Positions 1-8,009 of a DNA stretch of 64,000 nucleotides are shown here, piece by piece (within the stretch, counting starts at the first letter, position 1; each line of letters begins with the position of its first letter). Position numbers and translations under genes: made by a program. Below the pieces are notes generated by a model, which was not told the origin of the DNA, made no database searches, and was given only the letters and a program-made list of their open reading frames with translations. Source of the stretch: VRUE01 sp963770315 (GTDB taxonomy: Bacteria > Actinomycetota > Thermoleophilia > Solirubrobacterales > 70-9); assembly GCA_963770315.1 (NCBI GenBank), contig CAVYPC010000002.1, forward strand, positions 2,356,001-2,420,000. The letters are read 5' to 3'.

Positions 1-146
1 TCAGCCCTCGTGGAAGTATCGCCTCGATCAGCCCCAGCCAATCCACTAGTCGAGGTTAGGTCACGGGGCGGCGGGTCACTCCCGGAGCGGACCCAAGGGC
101 AAACGGAGCAATAAGGGGGTCGGGTCACTCTCTTATTGTCGAGGCC

Positions 147-1220
147 GTGAGCGAGGTTCCGCCGGAGAAATCGAAGAATCACCACTACGTCCCGCAACAC
201 ATGCTGCGGGATTTCTGCGCCAGTGACGGTCGGATGACCGTTGTCAGCGTTCGGCCCGGGCCGGAGGTGAGACGCGGCAGGCACCCACGCCGGGTCGCCG
301 CGATTCGGAGGCTGAACTCGTGGGAGCAACCAGATGGGACCTTCGACGATCAGCTTGAGCAAATCGAGCTGGCAAGCCTCGACCGGGGTGGAGCAGATGC
401 CTTGCGGGAGGTGATCAAGTACGCGAAGGAGGCCGGGTCCGACGGGCAGCTGCGTCTTCTCAACTGGCATTGGGAAGACCGAGTGCCGCTCACCGCGCAC
501 ATCGCAGGACTGATGGTGCGCGGACCGAAACTGCGCGAGGTGTTCGACGAACAAGCGCTGCCCGCCGTCATTGACTTCATGCGTACGCGGATCACTGAGG
601 GAATCGCGGACGGGAGCGTCATCAAAGAGGATGCGCGGCCGCTGTTGAACGCCTTCGACATGCCCGGCATGGTCTCGCTCGATCCGCCCCGCAATCGGCA
701 TCAAGCAATCCTTCCGGAGTTGATCGTGCAGGTTACTGCGGCGATCGGCGCCGCTCACGTTGTCGCCGTCAGACGTACGACGCACCCGATGCTCACGGGG
801 TCTGAGCCTGTGGTTGTTTTCCCGACCTGGGATCTGATCGAAGGGGTCTCCTGCGCGGAGCTACTACGCACAGCCGATCCGCCGATTCCCCTTTGGGAAG
901 AGCGAAACGAGCTGCTTGAGCGCGTCGGCGACAGGTTGCGAGAAACGGCGGGGCTGGCGTTTGCCCCCGACCGCCACACGATCGTCCTGATGTTCAATCC
1001 CGACAACGCCAGCGGGGCCAAACTGGCTTTCTGCTTCAACGCGATCGACAGCGAGGCGCTCGCCGGGGTCCTGTCGCTGAAGGTCGCCGGAAACTCGGAT
1101 TGGGCCGCCGGTCCCGCTGGCCATGAGCTGCTCGAGATCCTCGCGACTAACGTCGAGGCGAGCGTGACTCGACGTCGCGGCCGAAACAGGGCCGCTGGCG
1201 ATGCCGATGGGCCGGGATAA
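147..1220 (+). CDS. DUF4238 domain-containing protein
   Basis: A 357-residue protein opening at a GTG. Residues 11-20 (KNHHYVPQHM, followed by LRDF) match the HHYVPQ-type opening that defines the DUF4238 family. No signal peptide or membrane segment is visible, so it should be cytoplasmic. DUF4238 proteins have no settled biochemical role. They are common in accessory regions of bacterial genomes, which fits this place beside tRNA debris and a recombinase. The gene stands alone, with its stop codon only a few bases from a tRNA-like remnant. Family assignment is firm from the N-terminal motif and length; any function is unknown. Confidence 0.75.
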   Translation: MSEVPPEKSKNHHYVPQHMLRDFCASDGRMTVVSVRPGPEVRRGRHPRRVAAIRRLNSWEQPDGTFDDQLEQIELASLDRGGADALREVIKYAKEAGSDGQLRLLNWHWEDRVPLTAHIAGLMVRGPKLREVFDEQALPAVIDFMRTRITEGIADGSVIKEDARPLLNAFDMPGMVSLDPPRNRHQAILPELIVQVTAAIGAAHVVAVRRTTHPMLTGSEPVVVFPTWDLIEGVSCAELLRTADPPIPLWEERNELLERVGDRLRETAGLAFAPDRHTIVLMFNPDNASGAKLAFCFNAIDSEALAGVLSLKVAGNSDWAAGPAGHELLEILATNVEASVTRRRGRNRAAGDADGPG

Positions 1221-1225
1221 GGGAA

Positions 1226-1290
1226 TGTGCCCGGCGAGAGTCCAACCCGCGACCCTTCGGTCTTAAAGGATGCCGACCCTCCGCATGAGC
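1226..1290 (-). pseudogene. Degenerate tRNA 3'-half (possible attachment-site scar)
   Basis: Read on the minus strand, this has a T-arm (GCGGG, loop TTGGACT, CTCGC) followed by CGGGCAC and an A, the order of a tRNA T-arm, acceptor strand and discriminator base. Upstream are CTTTAA and a CCGA stem half, as in an anticodon arm. No matching 5' half (GTGCCCG plus D-arm) lies upstream, and the T-loop has G where TTCGA is expected, so it cannot be a working tRNA. It resembles the 3' halves at 54.7 and 59.5 kb and that of the tRNA at 8.4 kb. Confidence 0.5.
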
Positions 1291-1361
1291 AGCGGAATTT
1301 GCCGGCGGCGATGCGGCCCAAATGCGACCGTCAGGCAGATGGCCTCCCTACCATCGAGCAC

Positions 1362-1799
1362 ATGACGATCAAAAAGATGGAACACGTGGGCATCGTGGTT
1401 AACGACCTTCCGGCCGCAGTCGACTTTTTTGCCGAGCTCGGACTAGAGCCGGGAGGCAAGGGCCAGGTCGAGGGCAAGTGGGTGGACCGCATCATCGCGC
1501 TCGACGGAACTAAGGCGGAGCTCGCGATGCTGCGAACCCCAGACGGCGACGTAGAAATCGAGCTGGTGAAGTTTCACTCGCCGCCGACCCAAGGCGGCGA
1601 CCCGCACGCACCCTCGAACACCCCAGGCCTCCGCCACCTCTCCTTCCTCGTCGAGGACATCGACGCCGTAGTCGCCGGCCTACAAGCCCGTGGCACTGAG
1701 CTCGTCGGCGAGCTGGTGCGCTACGAGGACAGCTACCGGCTCTGCTACGTCCGCGGCCCCGAGGGAATCATCATCGAGCTGGCCGAGAAGATCGGCTGA
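1362..1799 (+). CDS. VOC/glyoxalase-family protein
   Basis: A 145-residue protein with two beta-alpha-beta-beta-beta halves typical of the vicinal oxygen chelate superfamily. It opens MEHVGIVVNDLPAAVDFF, has RHLSFLVEDID in the middle and ends RGPEGIIIELAEK. His near residue 8, His near residue 94 and Glu near residue 140 fall where VOC proteins place metal ligands. The ATG at 1362 is chosen because the family fold begins there; the open frame extends upstream to a GTG through the tRNA-like remnant, which is unlikely to be coding. Members include glyoxalases, dioxygenases and antibiotic-resistance proteins, and the substrate cannot be told from sequence. It may be element cargo. Confidence 0.8.
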   Translation: MTIKKMEHVGIVVNDLPAAVDFFAELGLEPGGKGQVEGKWVDRIIALDGTKAELAMLRTPDGDVEIELVKFHSPPTQGGDPHAPSNTPGLRHLSFLVEDIDAVVAGLQARGTELVGELVRYEDSYRLCYVRGPEGIIIELAEKIG

Positions 1800-1859
1800 C
1801 GACGCGATATCGACTCGTGTCGAATACGCCTTCGGGGACCTGGCCATCGTCTTCGATAA

Positions 1860-1912
1860 GCCCCGAGAGCCCTTATAGCGCTTGATCGCTGGTTCGAATT
1901 CAGCTCGGGGCA
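1860..1912 (+). pseudogene. tRNA-like minigene (acceptor stem plus T-arm only)
   Basis: GCCCCGA at 1860-1866 pairs perfectly with TCGGGGC at 1905-1911, followed by A as discriminator. Inside lies a T-arm, GCTGG-TTCGAAT-TCAGC, at 1888-1904. Only 21 nt (1867-1887) remain where the D-arm and anticodon arm should be. A perfect 7-bp acceptor helix stacked on a canonical T-arm is unlikely by chance, so this is probably a tRNA gene that lost its middle. Loss of the anticodon rules out normal decoding. It lies between the VOC gene and the HEPN-motif gene. Confidence 0.45.
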
Positions 1913-2113
1913 TCTCAGATCCGACTCTGGCAAGCAACGCTGCCCCGGCCGCCGAGGCCCGCCGCAGCCCGACCCAGAGCCGGAGCGCCCACCTATCCAT
2001 GTTGTGGGCGCTACGGCCAGACGCTCTAGGACCGCCTCAACCTGGAGCGCCTGCGTGACGAAGCGTCCGTGCGGCGAGGCTACGGTGAGACCGGGACCTC
2101 CGAGCACACAGCC

Positions 2114-3511
2114 ATGGACTTTGTCAAGACGAACCCCTTTGACCCGCCGCTGGAGCGCACACCGCTGCTCCTGACCCTCGATGCGCGCTCCCTTGAGGCC
2201 CTAAAAGGCGAGGCGCTCGCCGAAGCCGAGTTTCTCTGCCAGCTCTGCTGGACCGAGGCGGTCGATGGCCTCTGGGGCTGGGAGGGCCGCCCGATCGTCG
2301 GTGGGATCCCCGCCACCGAACTCGGGGCCCTTCGAGACAACAACCGGGTTGTGCGCAAGGTGGGAGAACCTAAGGGCTGCTTCATCGGCGGTGTGCACTG
2401 CTGGAGTCAGTTCTCCGAGTGGGCAGATCATTGCGGCTACGAGGGTCAAGAGCGCGAGTGGTTCATCTACTACGCCTCCCTCAACCACTTCCACGCCCGC
2501 AGCGGTCGCCATTACCTGGTGACCGCTGACGAGCGGCTGCTGAAAGAGTGCGAGAAGGACAAAGGCTGGTTTCGGCGCGGCCAGACCGACACCCGGATCC
2601 GCTCAGTCGGGAACACCCTCTACCTGGCCGGACTCTCGATGAAGGCACACGGCCGCGTCTACTACAAAGCCCCCCAGCCGGGGCACTCGATCTACGGCTC
2701 CAAGCAGTCGATCTACGACTTTCTCTCGCAGGACTTCATCGAAGGCTGCGGGCGGTTAGTCGCGGGAATGCGCCGCAACAACGAGCAGGAGTTCCGCTAC
2801 TCAGAGCGCCAGGAACTGATCGAAGCGATCTATGACCGCGTCATCGACATCCTCCGAGGCAGGGACCGAATCGCCCTCGCCAACGGCCGCGAACAGGACG
2901 CGGAAGCACTAGATGAGATCCGCTACGACCTACGCAGCATGGTCGCCGCGATCGCCGGCGCGGTCGACACGGTCGCGGTCCTTGCCCAGATCGAGTTCCC
3001 TTTCGAGGTCGACTCCGACTCACGCATCAGCCTCCGCTTCCCCGCGTTCCGCCGTGCCCTGCGCAACGCCGGCGCCACTGTGCTCGCCAACGCCGCCTCG
3101 GAGCAGATGCCGCTGCTGCGCTTCCTCTGGTCGCTTCGCAATCCGATCCTCCACCGCCAGGGCCTTCCTGGCTACACCCTGCACGTTTTGGGGTCGGGAC
3201 CGAACCTCTCCCAGATCACCCTCAGCGAGGGTCAGCTCGAACTGCTCGACGCGTTATGCGCTCAACGCGGAGAAAGTGCGGAGGAGTGGGGCTTGCGAAA
3301 TCGCGATGTCAAGGGTGTCTCGCCTTCGGTAGAGCCGTGGCTATTCACCCAGTTCCTGGCCTCGAGAGGGATAGGAGCCATTCAGCGCCTAGCCGACGCG
3401 CTTGCCGACGATTGCCATGCGCCGAAGAACCCCCATAGGTGGACTCCGGCGCAAAGAGAAGCGGTCCGACGGTTTCGCTTGCTCTCTGGCTTTCTCACGG
3501 AAGGTCGTTAG
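2114..3511 (+). CDS. Unknown protein with a HEPN-type RN(x)3H motif
   Basis: A protein of about 465 residues that I do not recognise as a named family. No signal peptide or membrane segments are visible. The middle is helix-rich, and near residues 342-347 it carries RNPILH inside LRFLWSLRNPILHRQGL. This matches the R-x(4-6)-H signature of HEPN RNases, whose members commonly have an RN...H active site. If it is a HEPN protein it could be an RNA-cleaving effector, which would suit its place in a recombinase-bearing segment; that is inference. A GTG at 2069 would add 15 residues; the ATG at 2114 opens MDFVKTNPF. Neither start has a strong ribosome binding site. Confidence 0.6.
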   Translation: MDFVKTNPFDPPLERTPLLLTLDARSLEALKGEALAEAEFLCQLCWTEAVDGLWGWEGRPIVGGIPATELGALRDNNRVVRKVGEPKGCFIGGVHCWSQFSEWADHCGYEGQEREWFIYYASLNHFHARSGRHYLVTADERLLKECEKDKGWFRRGQTDTRIRSVGNTLYLAGLSMKAHGRVYYKAPQPGHSIYGSKQSIYDFLSQDFIEGCGRLVAGMRRNNEQEFRYSERQELIEAIYDRVIDILRGRDRIALANGREQDAEALDEIRYDLRSMVAAIAGAVDTVAVLAQIEFPFEVDSDSRISLRFPAFRRALRNAGATVLANAASEQMPLLRFLWSLRNPILHRQGLPGYTLHVLGSGPNLSQITLSEGQLELLDALCAQRGESAEEWGLRNRDVKGVSPSVEPWLFTQFLASRGIGAIQRLADALADDCHAPKNPHRWTPAQREAVRRFRLLSGFLTEGR

Positions 3512-3578
3512 AACTCGCGTGGCACCCGCGATGCGACCCACGGTCTAGGATCGTAGTCAGGATCCCTCAAGACCCCAT

Positions 3579-3713
3579 CTACTGCGCCTTCCTCGCCGCA
3601 TATTCAACATCCGCATCCCGCGATCGCTTCAGAAACCTCACCGGTTCGTCGAGACGGCGCTCTAACTTTCGGACACGTCGCTCAAGCTGTTCGATCTCCT
3701 GTTTCTCGTTCAT
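3579..3713 (-). CDS. Small coiled-coil protein, 44 residues
   Basis: A short minus-strand gene with a strong ribosome binding site (AAGGAG, followed by TGTA and then the ATG). It encodes MNEKQEIEQLERRVRKLERR followed by 24 more residues. The first half has a clear heptad pattern (IEQLERRVRKLERRL), so a short dimeric coiled coil is likely; the tail is basic. It lies 72 bases downstream of the TIGR04141 gene on the same strand and could share its transcript. No family is recognised. The good Shine-Dalgarno spacing and amphipathic pattern are the case for it being real; its length is the case for caution. Confidence 0.55.
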   Translation of the reverse strand: MNEKQEIEQLERRVRKLERRLDEPVRFLKRSRDADVEYAARKAQ

Positions 3714-3785
3714 TACACTCCTTCCCATCATTTGGCGCGGACGGCGACATTCATGCCTAGCGTGGTTCTGACATCTCAGGTTTAG

Positions 3786-5366
3786 TCAAGAGCTCATAGG
3801 GGCAGGGATCTCGTCGTAAAAGACATCGAATCTCATCGCACGAATTTGTTGAACATTTTGGCGCATGAACACCTTGGAAAAGAACGGCAACGCTGCAGCG
3901 CCTTCTCCACTCGACTCCGAAGCAAGGATCACCGCTAGGACAATCGGGTGATCCTGAGGCCGTGGAGGGTCTTTTACAGAATCTCCCCAATCAGTAAGTA
4001 GCTCTCGAACTGACGGTGCATATGCCGGAGCGGTAACAAGCATCCTTGAGGAGACTGAAGCTTGACCAAAGAGGTGGCTAAGGCCGGACGAACCACCCTT
4101 TCTCCGCTTCACATGGATCATCGCTCCGTCTTTTGAAAAGAGATCGCAGACCTCGATCGGAGACTCACTAGGGATGGGTTTGATCAGTTTCCGGTCCAAC
4201 AAGCGAAAGTTCCCGCTTGCAGCGGCCCGGGCGTTGTAATGCTTCTCGATCTCGGACCGTTCAGCGTCGGGAAGGTGCAAATTGGACGACGGGATAGCCG
4301 AGATGTAGTCGTGAATAGCTTTCGCATCATCGCGTTTAACCCGAAGCCAAACCCCACGATCTAGAATCGTCGTGCCTCCGGTTCCGCGATGCTCGTAGTA
4401 AAGGCAATCCCACCACGACCATCGCTTCACCTCTACTCCCTCTTCATTCAGGGCTTTGATGTAACGGTTCTGGAGAAACTGGGCAAGACTCTCAGGATCT
4501 GGTGCCCCACTGGACTCGATTTTCGCTCGGAGCAACTCCCTGGTCGGCTCCATGACAGTCGTATCGCGCTTCGTTCCGTACTCCACAACATCTTCACTGA
4601 CCATCTCTGGTGGATAAACATCGAAGCGATCGACCTTCCCTTCGAGCAGAAGTTCAAGTGCCTCATTGCTGAGCTTTTCCTCTTCTTCGGGATTCGTTAC
4701 CTCTTGAATCCAGTCAATCCACTCATACCGCTTCTTATAGGTGGTCTCTTTGCTCACCTTGTACAGGCCTGAGCAGATCGACCGGATCTGCTTTACCTCC
4801 AAAGGTCTGGTTAGCCGAGCCGCATCCGCACCAGCGACACGCTTCCCCAGCTCTTTTCTCGCGACGCTTCCCTCTAGCCTTGTAAGTAGGTCGCGCTGTA
4901 CATCGATCTCAAGGTCAGTAATGTCGGAGGGCTCAGAAATCTGGCGACTCACTTGTAGTGCCGAGTCGACAAAGGTCCGCGAATTCGCTGAGCGAACCCG
5001 ATCAGGGTCGACGAGATTGAGCGCCACACGAAGCCCGAAGTTTCGCTCGTAACTCCGGTAGGCGAGAAGATGTCGGCCGCTACCAAAGGTGAGGGCGTAG
5101 TGACGCTGGCCGGCTTTAAGCAACAGCACGGCGCCAAACGTTGGACGTTTCAAGTTCAGTTGGGGATCGGCTGAGCCTTCAAATATTTCGGCCCATTTTG
5201 GCGCCCGGGCCGGGCTTCTTGAGACATAGAGAGTTGCTCCGTCTAGCCCCCTTATCGTGTGGCTCTCCAAACTTTCGGGATCGACACTTAGGGCATCGCT
5301 CGCCCCTTTGACGTGCGACCGCAACAAGTAGACGCTAACGGTGCGGGTTGGCGGTTGCTCGGGCAT
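3786..5366 (-). CDS. TIGR04141/DUF6119 family sporadically distributed protein
   Basis: A 526-residue protein matching the TIGR04141 pattern from the start: a VSVYLLRSHVK opening, LYVSRSPARAPKW, FGAVLLLKAGQRHYALTFGSG with a following RHLL, then ERNFGLRVALNLVDPDRVRS and a DLEIDVQRDLL segment. The family's biochemical role is not established; its patchy distribution on accessory DNA is the basis of its name. The gene is much more AT-rich than its neighbours and has an AT-rich upstream stretch (5385-5460), both signs of recent transfer. It sits just downstream of the integrase on the same strand, as element cargo often does. A defence or conflict role is possible but only inferred from context. 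Confidence 0.8.
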   Translation of the reverse strand: MPEQPPTRTVSVYLLRSHVKGASDALSVDPESLESHTIRGLDGATLYVSRSPARAPKWAEIFEGSADPQLNLKRPTFGAVLLLKAGQRHYALTFGSGRHLLAYRSYERNFGLRVALNLVDPDRVRSANSRTFVDSALQVSRQISEPSDITDLEIDVQRDLLTRLEGSVARKELGKRVAGADAARLTRPLEVKQIRSICSGLYKVSKETTYKKRYEWIDWIQEVTNPEEEEKLSNEALELLLEGKVDRFDVYPPEMVSEDVVEYGTKRDTTVMEPTRELLRAKIESSGAPDPESLAQFLQNRYIKALNEEGVEVKRWSWWDCLYYEHRGTGGTTILDRGVWLRVKRDDAKAIHDYISAIPSSNLHLPDAERSEIEKHYNARAAASGNFRLLDRKLIKPIPSESPIEVCDLFSKDGAMIHVKRRKGGSSGLSHLFGQASVSSRMLVTAPAYAPSVRELLTDWGDSVKDPPRPQDHPIVLAVILASESSGEGAAALPFFSKVFMRQNVQQIRAMRFDVFYDEIPAPMSS

Positions 5367-5479
5367 ATAAATAGATCCTGCGCGGCTAGTCGGGCCGCCT
5401 ATATATCACGGAATTTCCAATATAAGTAACAGACAATTCCGAAAATCGCTGAACTTTTAGGTCTCGCGAGTCGACTTGG

Positions 5480-6577
5480 CTATCCGATCCTGCGCCGAAC
5501 TCCCGCAAAGCTGTCACCTCTTAGGGGGTGCGTGTAACGCGCCAACATCGTCTCCACTCGATGGCCGGCGATCTCGGCCAGGTCGGCATCATTGACGCCA
5601 GCAGCTCGTAGGTGCGTGACGTAGCTGTGGCGGCACTCGTGGGGGCGGATGTCTAGGCCGGAGGCTTCTTGGGCGGGTTTCCAGAGGTCGCGGTAGAAGG
5701 TGCGCTCGCGCCAGAGGCGGCCGCGTGGGGTTGGGAAGAGGAGCTGGCAGTCGGAGCCGTTGAGGTTGATCTGGGCTTCGAGCATCCAGGCCAAGGTGGC
5801 CGGGACCGGGACGACGCGGCCGGCATCGGGCTCGCCGTGGTCGGTCTTCGTTCCCTCGAGGATCCTGCCCTCGTGGGCGGTGCGACGGACTTGGAGCGTC
5901 TCGCCGTCGAAGTCTTCGCGACGTAACGGAAGCACCTCCCCCAGCCTCAGGCCGGTGTCGGTGAAGACGCGGACCATCGCCTCGTAGCGACCGGCCGCCT
6001 TGGCGAAGCGGTGCATCTCCTCGAAGCTGAAGACACGGATCGGGCGGGGCTTCTTCTGTGCCCTTGGGTCGTTGGCGCGGATGCGGATGCCCTTGAACGG
6101 GTTGAGGTCGCAGACTTCGTCGGTGATCGCGTCCTCGGCCATCGCGGAAAGCGAGCGGAGGATGCCGACGGCGCCAGTGGTGGCGCGACCTTCGTTCCTG
6201 AGCATGTGATCGACCAGGGCGAGGGTGTGGCGGCGGCGCAGCTCGTGCAGTGGCCAGTCCTTGAGCGGGATGCCCTCGATCTCCACATCGAGAACTCGGC
6301 TGATTCGGTGGTCGTACGTGGCGTTGGTGCGTTCCGCGCGTGGGTGGCGTTCGGTCCAGGTGGCGGCGTAGTCACCGAGGGTGTCGGGACGGTCGCTGAT
6401 CCCGTATGCCTCGTCAATCGCGCGCTGAGCATCCGCTTTGCGGGCGAAGGTGCCCTTGCCCCTGTTCCAGGTCGGCTTGGCTAAACGACGCTTGCCGTCT
6501 CGGCCGGTGTATCGGGCCGTCCACACGATCTCGCCGGAGGGATTGCGCCGCTTGGTCGGCGACTCGCGATGCCTCAT
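5480..6577 (-). CDS. Tyrosine recombinase / phage-type integrase
   Basis: A 365-residue site-specific recombinase. The N-terminal ~60 residues are a basic arm-binding region (GRDGKRRLAKPTWNRGKGTF), residues ~65-165 are the SAM-like core-binding domain, and the catalytic domain follows. The tyrosine-recombinase residues are visible: Arg in TDTGLRLGE, His-x-x-Arg in RPHECRHSYVTHL, His in EIAGHRVETML, and the nucleophile Tyr in ARYTHPL. All are present, so it should be active. It overlaps the upstream excisionase-like gene by an ATGA, giving translational coupling. It would join attP and a chromosomal attB, plausibly the tRNA at 8.4 kb. Confidence 0.93.
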   Translation of the reverse strand: MRHRESPTKRRNPSGEIVWTARYTGRDGKRRLAKPTWNRGKGTFARKADAQRAIDEAYGISDRPDTLGDYAATWTERHPRAERTNATYDHRISRVLDVEIEGIPLKDWPLHELRRRHTLALVDHMLRNEGRATTGAVGILRSLSAMAEDAITDEVCDLNPFKGIRIRANDPRAQKKPRPIRVFSFEEMHRFAKAAGRYEAMVRVFTDTGLRLGEVLPLRREDFDGETLQVRRTAHEGRILEGTKTDHGEPDAGRVVPVPATLAWMLEAQINLNGSDCQLLFPTPRGRLWRERTFYRDLWKPAQEASGLDIRPHECRHSYVTHLRAAGVNDADLAEIAGHRVETMLARYTHPLRGDSFAGVRRRIG

Positions 6578-6804
6578 GGTCCTTCCTCCCTACGAACCTC
6601 CAGGAAGGCATCAACATCGGCCGGGTCGATTCGCCTGGACGCGCCGAGCTTGTAGGAGGGCAGTTCTCCGCGCCTCATCCAGTTGCGGATCGTGCGGTCG
6701 GAAACCGCGAGGTAGGCGGCAAGCGTTCGCTCGGTGAAGAAGGTCGGCTCTGAGGACGTATTCCTGTCCACGCCCCCTCTGTCGCTCGAACTGCCGAAAT
6801 GCAT
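6574..6804 (-). CDS. Excisionase-like helix-turn-helix protein (MerR-type HTH_17)
   Basis: A 76-residue DNA-binding protein. Residues ~21-72 read FFTERTLAAYLAVSDRTIRN, then WMRRGELPSYKLGASRRIDPADVDAFL, the standard order of HTH_17 excisionase domains (turn, Trp, basic hairpin, Asp-Val-Asp helix). The ATG at 6804 is chosen because the domain starts about 20 residues later; the frame stays open further upstream, but that stretch has no recognisable protein. Its stop overlaps the integrase start as ATGA. Such proteins steer recombination direction and often repress the integrase promoter. Confidence 0.85.
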   Translation of the reverse strand: MHFGSSSDRGGVDRNTSSEPTFFTERTLAAYLAVSDRTIRNWMRRGELPSYKLGASRRIDPADVDAFLEVRREEGP

Positions 6805-7193
6805 CGCCCGGACCGCAGAAAGCCCTAATTCGAGGTAGGCCAGAGACCGAAGGTCAAAGGAGTCCGGGCGGCCATACGCGCGGCCGTTCGCACGGCGGAG
6901 CCGTGCCACAATCGGCGGCCGGCCGCCCGGGCGAAACGGGCCGCGATCTACTTGGAGACCTTGTGGATCAAGAAAGTGCGGCTCAGGCGTCGAACCGGAG
7001 GGTTCCCAGTGTGTCGTGTGTTCGGGGTTGGTGTTTTGGAGGGACAGGAGTGGCTGTCTGGTTGGAGCTACTGCGAGTCCTGGCCTGACTCCGAGAACAC
7101 ATGGATCTGTTGCTCCCTGGAGCTTGGCTTCGGTCTTGGTCTCGTTCTGGCTTTGTTTTTGGTGGTTGGGTCGATGTGACCAAATTCGCCGGC
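6805..7193. other. 389-bp non-coding stretch upstream of the xis-int pair
   Basis: No convincing gene on either strand. It should hold the promoter for the excisionase-integrase pair and may hold the phage-type attachment site, but no clear inverted repeat or attachment core stands out. About 7100-7190 is G/T-rich on the plus strand (runs of CTTGG, TTCTGG and TTTTTGGTGG), a composition unlike the neighbouring coding DNA. Confidence 0.4.
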
Positions 7194-7472
7194 TCACCGT
7201 GGCTCGGCGCGCCGAGTCGTGAACGCCCCGGCTTCGGTTCTCCCCGGCGTCCACTCGATGCCCTCCAGCAAGGCGCAGTCGATGCGGATGCCAAGGGCCG
7301 CGGCGAGCTTGACCAGGGTGTCTATGCGCGGAGTGCGGGCTCCGGTCTCCAGCAGGCCAATCTCGGTCCGGTGAAGCGAGGCACGCCATCCCACCTCTTC
7401 CTGGCTGAGGCCAGATCGCCGCCGTGCCTTACGGAGATTGGTGCCGAACTGACGTGCAACGTCGGCGGGCAT
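7194..7472 (-). CDS. XRE-family helix-turn-helix regulator
   Basis: A 92-residue protein. FGTNLRKARRRSGLSQEEVG then WRASLHRTEIGLLETGARTP (residues ~9-48) is a complete Cro/C1-type HTH, followed by the usual LVKLAAALGI helix. There is no extra effector domain. Its start overlaps the stop of the upstream winged-helix gene by ATGA, so the two are co-translated, reading away from the 7936 operator. It likely acts as a repressor or Cro-like switch controlling the element. Confidence 0.85.
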   Translation of the reverse strand: MPADVARQFGTNLRKARRRSGLSQEEVGWRASLHRTEIGLLETGARTPRIDTLVKLAAALGIRIDCALLEGIEWTPGRTEAGAFTTRRAEPR

Positions 7473-7753
7473 CAGTACGCCTCCAGCCGAGCGAAGTAGA
7501 GGGCCGCGCGAGTCGGCAGAACGAACCGGCCCTGGCAGTAGAGCAATCCCGCTCCGACGAGTTCGCGGACGGCCCGCTCAACAGCGTCGTCGCTGCTGAA
7601 GCCGGAATAGGCGTTCAGCGCCCGCGACAGCTCGGGGATCGTCAGTTGGGATGGATGTTCTTCGAGCAGGAACGCCAGCACGACGCGCTCAGCCTTCGCG
7701 TCCTCGCGGGCGGGATAGCGCTCTGCGCAATCCGTAGGGTTGATCTCAGCCAT
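7472..7753 (-). CDS. Small winged-helix-like protein of the element
   Basis: A 93-residue protein whose middle, VVLAFLLEEHPSQLTIPELS followed by a SSDDAVERAVRELVGAGLLY segment, has the helix-helix-recognition helix-wing layout of a winged HTH domain and ends in a strand-rich RFVLPTRAALYF. No catalytic motif is seen. It is coupled by ATGA to the following XRE gene and reads divergently from the second XRE gene. A role in controlling excision or transfer genes is inferred from context. Confidence 0.6.
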   Translation of the reverse strand: MAEINPTDCAERYPAREDAKAERVVLAFLLEEHPSQLTIPELSRALNAYSGFSSDDAVERAVRELVGAGLLYCQGRFVLPTRAALYFARLEAY

Positions 7754-7935
7754 GAGGAGCTACGCCTCCTTGTGGTCAGGCGGCTCGTCGCGTTACCGCG
7801 CGGCGAGTCGCCGCTTCTTGAGGCCGGTAGCTCGCTACCGTTCCCGCTGCGATCGGCCTGGGTTTCCTACGCCGGTCGCCACGGGGCCGGCGTGCCAGCG
7901 CGCGGCCCCACTTATGTTGCGCGGAGCGTAGCAAA

Positions 7936-7957
7936 CACTAGATAGGGCTATCTAGTG
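7936..7957. promoter_or_regulatory. Perfect 10-bp inverted repeat, likely repressor operator
   Basis: CACTAGATAG and its exact complement CTATCTAGTG are separated by only two bases (GG). The 22-bp site lies in the 256-bp divergent interval between the winged-helix/XRE pair and the plus-strand XRE gene, about 53 bases before the latter's ATG. A short AT-rich palindrome in otherwise very GC-rich DNA, between two HTH regulators, is the classic form of a dimeric repressor operator. The most economical reading is autoregulation by the XRE protein starting at 8010. Confidence 0.7.
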
Positions 7958-8009
7958 CAAAGGCGTGGCCATCGAGCGTGACCTCTGCGTCTGAGAGCGT
8001 TTGCACCAG

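Noticed and set aside
3439..3771. Plus-strand 110-codon frame overlapping the end of the HEPN-motif gene
   Set aside because: Ser/Arg-rich product with no domain or ribosome binding site; the minus-strand 44-codon frame in the same interval has much better signals.
6960..7020. Possible minus-strand tRNA around a GGTTCGAC sequence
   Set aside because: No acceptor stem or anticodon arm could be built around it.
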